The notes beneath the pieces were generated by a model that was not told the origin of the DNA, ran no database searches, and was given only the letters and a program-made list of their open reading frames with translations. The position numbers were made by a program, and so were the translations under genes. A stretch of DNA of 64,000 nt from Axinella damicornis. Taxonomy: Eukaryota; Porifera; Demospongiae; Axinellida; Axinellidae. The stretch is from positions 18,720,440 to 18,784,439 of the forward strand of contig OZ007509.1 in the NCBI GenBank assembly GCA_963931865.1. Reading direction: 5' to 3'. Shown in pieces: positions 56,201 to 64,000 of this stretch; the first letter of the stretch is position 1; the number at the start of each line of letters is the position of its first letter.

Positions 56201-58746
56201 TTTCGGCTGGTTTTTTTCACCTTTTCCCTATTATTCGTAACAATTGGCCCCACCTCTTCAGCTTCACAATCGGAAATTCGGCAGTTGGTCCTCCCACGTA
56301 CAGCCATACAGTCGAACACAGTATATGTGATAGCACGTGTTCAATGTGCATTGTGGCAGAGATTGCCCTATGCGATGGTAGCTGCACTCTATCCTGTAGA
56401 CGTTCCACATGGGGTAGGTCACCGTAGGTGTTCTATGAACACCTCTAGTTTGCAGTTTGCAGTAAGTTGAGACCCATTGTTATGGTGATTGCCCACAGTG
56501 GAACTACATGTGAACATTAATTCCTGTTGTCACATGATCCATGAATGTCCATTAAATTTCATCCCTCTCCTCAGCTCACTCTTCCTGAAGGTGCACAGCC
56601 ACGGATGTGGCACACTGTTACTGCCTTCAGTTTGAGGCCAGGGCAGACACAAGTCACCATGTTTGGGGGATGTCCGAAGTGGGAGTGGGGAAAGTCAGAT
56701 GATGCTCAACCAAAGCTAGCAGAAACCACTGTGCTGGAGTTTGGTGAGTAGAATACAATGTGTGTTGACATTGTGTGTACTGTGACTATGCAGAGAGATT
56801 GTGTGCAGATTATCAGTACAATCACTATACTTCACTTGTACTGTACTCCAGGGTACAAAACCTCTCCTTTGTGAGCTGTGAAAATTCACACTCTGGGAAG
56901 GAGTTGCAGCCTGCATGTATGGTAACCTGAAGTGTCATTGCCATAGCAACAGAAATGGAGAGTTCATTATTCATGGCAGGATCTGCTGTGGATCATGTGC
57001 ATAGGAATGTCACAATATGTCCTCTCCTTAATGAGATGTGAATACAATTGATGACTATTAGGCATACCTTCCAACTCGCTCACTTATGAGGGACATCCAG
57101 CACCTTCTCTGTGTATGCATAGTGGTTCCAGAGGATCGCATTTCGCTGAAGAAGTGCAGCAGTTGAAATGAGGAATCTTTGTTGGTGGTCACTTGTCCTA
57201 GCACACTTTAGATTTTGAGTTATCACTATGCTGGTTATGCCTGTCACAACATCAAATCAAACAAGCATGAAAGTATTCTCCACGTTGGATTCAAATCCAG
57301 GTTGGTTGTGCATATACATGTATAAGAGGGGAAAAGGGGTTGGCTCAAACTCATGCAATTGAGTTACGCTCAAGAGAAGGAACATACTCGTTTGATCTGT
57401 CACATGCACCAAAAAAGTAGTCATTCTAAGTGAGAATGACTGATGTCTCTTTAAACCTTTTCCCCCTCCTCCTCCCTCTTCCCCCTTCCCACTCTCTCTC
57501 CTCAGAGTTGGTTGAGACTCCATCTGGTAGTGGTCCTCCCACTCGAGAGTGGGTTCTGGTGGGAGTGGCTGGCAAGAGTCAGCGGGGGTCGAACAAGAGA
57601 TTGCGAGAGAAGATGACCAACATGTGCTGTGAAGTCGAGGCTGGTCAGCAAGCTCTTCAAGAAGCTCGTTCACAGCAAGGTCTGGATAAGAGGGTTCAGG
57701 ATGCTGAAGGAAGAGCTCAAGATCTCCAAATACGGCTTGAGGCTTCCAAACATGCCTATCAAGAATCCCAGCAGTCTCTCCAAGAATCCCACGCTGAGAA
57801 AAGAGTTCTCCAAGTACAGCTCGAGGCCGCACAAGCTGCCTACCATGAAGCCCAGCAATCTCTCCAGGCATCACAAGCTGAGAAAAAAAATCTCCAGCAG
57901 TCTGTAGATGAAGCCAACACCCGGACACAAGATCTCCAGCGAAGGGTGCAAGATGCTGAGCGCAGAGCAGAGGAGGCTGAGAGGAGATGGGTGGTGCAGA
58001 GGGACGAGATCAACCTCACAGACCGAGAGCTTGGGAGAGGAGGATGGGCTGTTGTCCAAGTCGCAGAGTTCCGTGGAGTTCGATGTGCAGCCAAGTGTCT
58101 GTATGAACAGATAGTTTCCAACTACAATCGGCGTCTATTCATTCGTGAAATGAACATGGCAGCCCGAGTGCGCCACCCAAACCTCCTGCAGTTTATTGGA
58201 GCCACTGTTCAGGGAGAACTGATCATCCTCACTGAGCTGATGCCAACCAGTGTGCGGCGAGAACTCAAGAATGAACATCCCTTCTCACAATCCCAGATCA
58301 CCTCCATCAGCCTGGATGTGGTCAGAGCCCTCAACTACCTCCACCTGATGCAGCCCAGCCCCATAATACACCGTGACATCAGCAGTGCCAATGTTCTGCT
58401 GGAGCCCGGGCCCAGCAACAGCTGGAGGGCCAAAGTCTCCGACTATGGCTCTGTCAACCTACTTGAGAGGCTGAACACCGTTGCTCCCGGCAACCCAACG
58501 TACGCTGCTCCTGAGGCTGAAAACACGACTCTGCAGTCCCCCAAAATGGACATCTTCAGTTTCGGAGTTCTCCTGGTGGAGATGTGCTCAGCTCAATTCC
58601 CTGACGTGGCCGATCGAGAGCATTTGATCTATTCCATTCATCTCCCTGGAATGGTGGCACTCATCCGACGGTGCCTAGCTGAGGACCGGAATGTGAGACC
58701 CTCTGCTAGTGATATCATCACTGAACTGAGTGAACAGAATGACTAG
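53230..58746 (+). CDS. Kelch - coiled coil - protein kinase (TKL-like), paralog B
   Basis: Five exons, 53230-53773, 55311-55471, 55664-55849, 56575-56743 and 57506-58746, give 766 residues in perfect phase. Residues 1-353 hold about six Kelch blades (S-F-G-G-W-D-G, L-F-G-G-Y, L-F-G-G-W, V-T-G-G-V-D, M-F-G-G). Residues about 390-520 form a Gln/Glu/Ala-rich coiled coil. A kinase domain follows from about 525: glycine loop G-R-G-G-W-A-V-V, Lys about 550 (A-A-K-C-L), H-R-D-I-S-S-A-N near 642, D-Y-G in place of D-F-G near 666, A-P-E near 688. The catalytic residues look complete, so an active kinase is likely; the Leu-rich, H-R-D-I-S-S-A-N-V style suits the TKL group. It is a tandem duplicate of paralog A, which lacks the kinase. 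Substrate and pathway are unknown; Kelch probably recruits partners and the coiled coil oligomerises (inference). Confidence 0.9.
54564..55110. mobile_element. MULE-derived MITE (54573-55101) with 9-bp target duplication AGTGCAGAG
   Basis: Inverted ends GGGCAAGTGGAAAAGGC are followed by GATACGGTCGGACGCGG and CGGAC-type tandem units. AGTGCAGAG lies exactly on both sides. GGGC-n3-TGGAAAAG matches the terminal design of the complete MULE at 11567. The 529-bp body has no transposase. It is in intron 1 of Kelch-kinase B. Confidence 0.88.
55935..56416. mobile_element. Dispersed non-coding element, copy 3, inverted and truncated
   Basis: Reverse-complement relative of 23942-24524 and 31438-32014 (ATGGCTATTGTTTCGGCTG, GTTCAATGTGCATTG). 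The GACTGACAGACA end is missing on the left. It is in intron 3 of Kelch-kinase B. Confidence 0.75.
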
Positions 58747-58952
58747 TCTTCTCTTACAGTAGTACATGGTAATACCTTATAATTATATGCCAAGTACACA
58801 CTGCAATTATTATTTTGATAATTTAAAGTTTGAGCTCGACTTGTAAATGTGCAGAAATTGCTATCATGATGTGTATCATCCAATCATTTGTTGCTTGTAT
58901 TGTTATGGATATTAATATTGGCTTGCAGTTTTGCAACTCCACCTTATTTTCC

Positions 58953-59559
58953 TTAACCCTTTAACCACCGAATTCTTCCCACCAAGACAACACGTTTTCA
59001 TGCATTCAGCGCACACCACTTTCGTAGGTACTCCTCTCCCACAGCATTCGCTGCTCAGCGGCCAAACTTGGTGGGGCCCGTACGGATGGAGAGACCCCTC
59101 TGGCAATACCATTAATGATATTCATGACCCCCCACAAGCCCAGCAATCGGAGGTCAAAGGTGGATCTCAGCCGGATTTTCGCCCAGCATTTCCTAAACTT
59201 GGGACAGATCTGACTGATGGCACACCTTACACCACCAATTTGCATGTTTTCTTGAGGCCCCGGGTGGGGTCTATGAATGTCATTAGAATCAAAAATCCTC
59301 GGGTCAATGAATCTCATTAAAATCAAAAAACGCCCACGACATGCAAAGGGGGGACTGCTTCTTCCCCTTTCGATACCCCCCTGCTTGTATGTTTAGTGGG
59401 GGAGGCGCGCCGAAATCTGACCAAATTTTTTAGTTCGGCCCTCAGTTGTCCCTGGGCCCTCTGAAGCTTTTTTGGTCTCTTTTTGGACTGACGAGAAGCC
59501 CTACAAGTCCATAGGGTCTAAATGACGTCTATAGACATCAATGGGGCTTAAAGGGTTAA
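58953..59559. mobile_element. piggyBac-like MITE, copy 2 (58957-59555), TTAA flanks
   Basis: TTAA CCCTTTAA at the left and TTAAAGGG TTAA at the right. TTAA duplication and CCCTTT ends are typical of piggyBac elements. The 599-bp body is non-coding and shared with 47072-47917. Confidence 0.82.
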
Positions 59560-60044
59560 TTGGTTACTGTACAGGAATGAGATATACATGAATACAAATA
59601 TCTGCATGGAGCTGTACTCTTATAATGGTGAAATCTTTTGTTAGTATGATGGCTTTTAGAAAGCCAGTTGTACGTACGTTGCTGCAGCTCCTCAGTTTGC
59701 TTCACTCCTTGACTCCAGTACCAAGCGCCTGGGAACGAGGCTGCAACAATAATTACAGTTTGGCATGTCATGATGATGTCATAAACTAGTGTGTACAAAT
59801 GTATAAGACATTCTATTGGCACATTCAGGTCGAGAGCCTCCGGCTCACCTGCACGAAAATTGACCTCTCATGGGGTGGGGGTAGGAAAGATATAGGACGG
59901 ATCGAGGGGGGAAGAGCACACATGTATGGAAAGGAAGGATATATGCAACGGATCTGGAAATATGCATGTGTGATCTGGAAGTGGCTGATCCAATTCTAGG
60001 GAGAGACGGTGACATGTGAATGTGAGTTTGTGTAGGTGTACATG

Positions 60045-60195
60045 TGATGTGAGTGCATGGCTATACATGTGATGTGAGTATACATGTGATGTGAGTATAC
60101 ATGTGATGTGAGTATACATGTGATGTGAGTATACATGTGATGTGAGTATACATGTGATGTGAGTGTACATGTGATGTGAGTAGCTATACATGTGG
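60045..60195. repeat. 17-bp minisatellite
   Basis: ATACATGTGATGTGAGT is repeated about eight times with few changes. A minus-strand frame through it (repeating T-H-I-T-C-I-L) is a shadow. Confidence 0.93.
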
Positions 60196-60424
60196 ATGTA
60201 TTGTACGGTAAAATTTTTCACAAGTTTAATATTCGCAGTGATACTTCATCTGTGAATACCGCTCCAGTTATCAGCTACAGCTACTGCTACAATATACCAA
60301 ACGCAGTGCACACATAATAATTATCATGCAGTAGTTCCTCTCACTCGTGGTTGAGTGTAAGATGTATGTAATAACATGTAACATGCGTTATTTGAGGAGA
60401 TCTGCGCACTAGCCACCACTGATC

Positions 60425-62075
60425 ATGAGTTGCACTGGTAGGAGTGATGGTGCTACTTCAACAGAACTAAGTAGTAGCTACGATGTGCATTATCCCTTTT
60501 ACCACAAGCTTGTTCGCACCGAGTATGCAGGCATGGGTGTCCGAGTGGGTCCTCACCAGGAGGTGATGTTTGCAGGCAACAAGATCACCCTTGCTGAATT
60601 GTAGGTTTCTCGATCCCTAAACAACAGGATAAATTAGTGTAGTTACTAATTAAGTTATTGACCACTTTGTAAATCGCCTCTTCCTGTATTTGTATGGGTA
60701 ACAAGTACCTTCAAGAGTGGCAGTCTTGCATTCATGTCAGCCACTCCTTTGGGTATCATAAAGTCCATACCAATTCTGAATTAGTACATTACAAGGAGTC
60801 ATTATTGTAATGAAATTGTTTGACTGATTAATACTCCAAATGTAGGAGGAATTAAAGGCATCTGGCAGTCTGTTGGGATACAGAAGCATGTGGAAAAGGG
60901 TAGTTCAAAAGTACAGAGTCCCCATAGCCAGGTCAGTATATGCAAGTATACTTGTACTTAACAGTACTGAGCACTCCATGTATACGTTTGGGTAGGGACA
61001 CTGTCATGAGGGTTATGAGAGACGTTGATCCAAATGGTTCCTCACTGAGGAAATACCACAGACTGCAGAAGAGGAAGTACCGTTGCAATAGCCTCGTTCC
61101 CAGTCCCACGCCCAGCTTTTCGTCGCTTGCAGCACTACCGTACTGTAAGCGACGAAAAGCTGGGACTGGGAACGAGGCTACCGTTGCAAAGTAAGGGTTA
61201 GTAATTAATTATTACATTGCCATTGCAGTGCTTGAAAATCACTACATATTTATTTGCAGGGTCCCAACTATCTGTGGCATTGTGGTGGATTTGACAAGCT
61301 AATTCCTTTTGGATTTGCTGTTCATGGCTGTATAGATGGGAATGTTGGATATTTGCCTCATCTTCAGGTCATAGGAAGATATCAGGGATAGATCGTTATT
61401 CTCGAAGAATCTTGTGGTTAACAGTGGGAGTGTCCAATAAAAAGGCAGCTATAGTGGCCCACTATTATCTCAAGTGTGTAGTGCAGCTCAGAGGTAGGAG
61501 TATTAATAGTAGCAACTGTAAGGAGTTATTGAAGTCTAGTGTTTCCACCATTAAAGGTGCTCCTCGCCTTTTGAGATGTGACCTGGGGACTGAGAATGCC
61601 AATCTTGCATTTTTACAACCGTTTCTGCGACGACATGGTACAGATTGTTTTGCTGAATTTTTGACAGCTTTCGATATGGCAAATCCGTTTCAAATCAGGT
61701 GTGTGCATCTCTAAACATAGATGCAGAAATACTGTATGCTATATATAGTAGTATTTCATCGCCATACAGAGAATCGAAGCATTATGGTCTCAGCTGAAAA
61801 AATCGTGTGTTGCTTGGTGGATTGAATTCTTTAAGGTATGGTTATCAATAATATAGAAGGAATGGAACCACTTTCGGAAGCCCCAGTCAATGCAGGACAA
61901 TGGGTTGTATGATGAGACAAATATCATCCATGTGTATAGATAATTCACATAGACAACAAGTTTAATCATCTACTGTTTCACTATAGGGAATGTGCACGCC
62001 TTTGTTTCATACACCTAGTACAAGAGGATCTAGAAAGATTTGCTCATGAGTGGGATACTCATAAGATACAGGTTA
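60425..62075 (+). pseudogene. Integrase-core (rve/DDE) domain gene, transposon-derived and decaying
   Basis: Likely exons are 60425-60600 (uncertain), 60846-60931 (L-L-G-Y-R-S-M-W-K-R), 60996-61190 (D-T-V-M-R-V-M-R-D-V-D-P-N-G), 61260 to about 61698 (G-P-N-Y-L-W-H; G-I-D-R-Y-S-R-R-I-L-W-L; R-C-D-L-G-T-E-N-A-N), about 61771-61837 (R-I-E-A-L-W-S-Q-L-K-K-S) and 61987-62075. This follows a family of uncharacterised integrase-core proteins common in invertebrate and fish genomes. The later Asp (C-D-L-G-T-E-N) and Glu (R-I-E-A-L-W) are present, but the first Asp position reads H-C-G-G-F-D-K-L, where relatives as I recall have H-M-D-G-Y-D-K-L. A 92-bp hairpin plus 9-bp duplication disrupts the third exon, and a 56-bp insertion flanked by ATAGAT breaks the fourth. 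Probably non-functional as a recombinase. Confidence 0.72.
61080..61189. mobile_element. Short hairpin element (61089-61180) with perfect 9-bp duplication CCGTTGCAA
   Basis: TAGCCTCGTTCCCAGTCCCA and AGCTTTTCGTCGCTTGCAG form the left arm; the right arm is the inverse, with a small deletion of CGTGG. CCGTTGCAA abuts both ends (61080-61088 and 61181-61189). It is inserted one base short of the donor site of an integrase-like exon. Confidence 0.93.
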
Positions 62076-62219
62076 CATAGCTTCAGGTGAGTTGTTGTAG
62101 GTACTAGAAGCTTTGTACCAAGGAGTTTAAATTTATCAATGGATTTCATGGCTTGCAACTGCAGATGAAAGGCCAAATCTATTGAAATTTCTAAGCTTCC
62201 CGGGCGGGAGTGCATTCCT

Positions 62220-62465
62220 ATGATCTGTTTGGAGTCGAGTCTGCTTCTGAACGATGAAACTGGAGCTGAAGTGAACACAGTTGCCACAAAATGCCGGGAA
62301 GATGCTGAACAGATCAACATAGAACCTCTGAGGCTGTGGATTGGAGGGAAAGGGAGGTCCCTCAGCTGGGATGTACTGATTGATGTTCTGAAGACAACTG
62401 GGCTTAACACTCTTGCTACTGACATACAGGATACGGTTCAGCACAGTTTATCATCAAGCTTTTAA
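62220..62465 (+). CDS. Death-fold-like ORF
   Basis: An 81-residue frame ends T-V-Q-H-S-L-S-S-S-F. Its middle reads L-R-L-W-I-G-G-K-G-R-S-L-S-W-D-V-L-I-D-V-L, then L-N-T-L-A-T-D-I, matching the usual Death-domain C-terminal pattern (W-x-n-T/S-W-x2-L-I-x2-L-x-n-L-A-x2-I). Helices 1-2 would be the L-L-L-N-D and A-T-K-C-R-E-D-A segments. It could be the last exon of the integrase-like gene or a separate remnant. The start is uncertain because an upstream exon is likely. Confidence 0.45.
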   Translation: MICLESSLLLNDETGAEVNTVATKCREDAEQINIEPLRLWIGGKGRSLSWDVLIDVLKTTGLNTLATDIQDTVQHSLSSSF

Positions 62466-63009
62466 CTGATTAATTTTACAATTAGTACATGCCTTCTTCA
62501 ACAAGTTTCCTATATATACTAGCTCCTCGCATGCGCAAATTGTCTCTATTATAATACTGTATTACACATGATGTATATCATATTTCTCCTCTTGGTCAGG
62601 CCTAATGCACTAATTCACTTCACTTTCAGAATTTGCACTACCTTGATCGTGATAATCGATGCTAAATGCACCCACCAGAATGGATGGCCGGAACGGTAGA
62701 TCTTCACTGAGACCAATGACAATGTACAACAGCACAAGCCATGGGTGGGAGCCTGGGAACGAGGCTAATAATTGAGATGACGTCATCGTGGCTAGCTACG
62801 CCCTCTATCTTCGAAGTTTGAAAGGCAGACCTTCTTTTGTGTAGGAAACAGACTCTTCAACAGTACAAGACGTGCAGCAGGTACGTACATTAGCCATAGG
62901 TATGCTATGTGCAGTGCTGCCAGGCAGCTAGTTCGTTCATGGCCAGATAGCAACACGTAGCCCCCCCCCCCCCCCCCCCCCCCATGGCCACAGAAACTCC
63001 CGGTACATA

Positions 63010-63114
63010 AAAAAAAAATGTCCTAGGGAATAAAAAAGGCTTGTGTCGTTGGGGGGTACAATTTGTACCCCCCAACGACACAAGCCTTTTTTATTCCCTA
63101 GGACATTTTTTTTT
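63010..63114. repeat. Perfect palindrome, 52-bp arms, one-base centre
   Basis: A run of A, ATGTCCTAGGGAATAAAAAA, GGCTTGTGTCGTTGGGGGGT and ACAA is followed after one T by its exact inverse. Non-coding. Confidence 0.92.
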
Positions 63115-63628
63115 TGGCGAAGTTGTTATGTTAGTGCACCTCCTGGAGGGTGTGGCAGGAGACAGCTCCAATCCCATTGGTTCCCAGTCAGGGAGCACTG
63201 TTCTGTGATTAGGCCACTCCAACTGGTATAATATGTTTCTGGTCAGGGACTTCCCCCAGAAGTCATGTGGGCGGGCGGGTACTTAGCAACTCAGCAACGG
63301 CAGCACAGGTACACTAAACAGGGCCATGACGCACGTACGTGGACATGAGTGTGCCACAGATCACTGAAAACAACGCGAAATGACACGGAATCACAAAAAT
63401 GGCAGGTCAGCCAACAAAATACGACAGATTTCTGTCCTTTTCACAGATGTACACTCGTCTAGCTGATTCATGACCGAGCTGCTACTACAGCGCATGCGCA
63501 GTAGAGCGTTGCTCAATTACTGCTAGTCCCAATTCGTCGTGCGGGCACTATATAAACACTGGGAGGCCTAGTACGCAGCGGGCGGAGGACCAGAAACATA
63601 TATACAAGTTGGAGTGGCCTTAGCTATA

Positions 63629-63735
63629 CTTTCGTTCCCAGACCCAAACAACCCCAGCGCGGATCGCTTCCGGTACCGCGCCACAATACTGGAAGTGATC
63701 CGCGCTGGGGTTGTTTGGGTCTGGGAACGAGACTA
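63629..63735. mobile_element. Hairpin element, degenerate GTTCCCAG ends with a unique core
   Basis: TTTCGTTCCCAGACCCAAAC, AACCCCAGCGCGGATC and the inverse form arms of about 45 bp around GGTACCGCGCC. Only the ends resemble the other family members; the core is unrelated to theirs. Confidence 0.8.
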
Positions 63736-64000
63736 AAGCAGAGCCAAAAGTCTCTCTTGTGTTGTACGGCATGTAGTGTAGTTTGTTAGGTGAATTCACT
63801 GTGAGTGTATACAAAGGGTGTACTACTAGCAGACGATTCAGCCTTGTTCCCTGCTCCCTCCATTTTGAGGATGCTCCCCCAATCATACATGAAAATTGAA
63901 GAGAATTAGGGGAAAACAGGCTGAGTGAGAGCCTGGTAAACTTTGAGCACATTATAGTTAACCATTGCATAGTAGCAAACCTGCAGGCCTTACTCCCGGA

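Larger units (their letters stand above)
62466..64000. other. Right-edge stretch, repeats only
   Basis: It contains a half-hairpin AGCCTGGGAACGAGGCTAA near 62751, a poly-C run (62961-62983), a palindrome (63010-63114), a degenerate foldback (63629-63735) and a dispersed repeat shared with 51488-51620 that runs into the window edge. No gene is recognised. Confidence 0.55.

Noticed and set aside
60940..61194. 84-residue frame ending in a Pro/Ser/Arg-rich tail
   Set aside because: Its C-terminal third is translated hairpin element (61089-61180), not a protein domain.

Overview
The window is animal nuclear DNA. It has spliced genes with GT/AG introns, a glypican, a full spliceosomal CWC15 gene, microsatellites and dense transposable elements. 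Many short foldback elements end in GCCTCGTTCCCAG, a repeat I associate with demosponge genomes. A sponge is therefore my best guess; that is inference from repeat style and gene content, not a database match.

Layout. (1) 3.5-17.9 kb, minus strand: three phase-compatible exons of a glypican. Its C-terminal exons lie left of the last exon found and were not located. Intron 1 holds a complete Mutator-like element (11567-16157) with identical 110-bp terminal inverted repeats, a 9-bp target duplication and a spliced MULE/SWIM transposase. (2) 18.3-22.4 kb, plus strand: CWC15 in nine exons, head-to-head with glypican across about 350 bp. (3) 25.8-41.3 kb: paralog A of a Kelch/coiled-coil gene. Its 12-kb last intron carries a Gypsy-type LTR retrotransposon with identical 181-bp LTRs. 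That element is split at the gag-pol border by a 4.07-kb insertion with an 8-bp target duplication. The insertion carries two exons of an ING-type PHD finger and a KDZ-like transposase fragment. (4) 42.1-49.6 kb: a probable two-exon gene for a membrane-anchored, sequon-rich, 22-residue-repeat coiled-coil protein with tetherin-like topology. (5) 53.2-58.7 kb: paralog B, a complete Kelch - coiled coil - protein kinase gene. (6) 60.4-62.5 kb: a decayed integrase-core gene broken by a foldback insertion, followed by a Death-fold-like ORF.

How the parts relate. Host genes are few: glypican (cell surface), CWC15 (splicing), the Kelch-kinase pair and the coiled-coil membrane protein. Much of the remaining annotated sequence is mobile-element history: nested insertions, MITEs with readable target duplications (9-bp MULE-type, TTAA piggyBac-type, 8-bp hAT-type, TA-type), perfect palindromes and minisatellites. 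Paralog A matches paralog B exon for exon through the Kelch region but stops before the kinase, so the pair resembles an active kinase and a kinase-less partner. Exon joins were chosen by eye from splice consensus, reading phase and family similarity; no transcript evidence was available.
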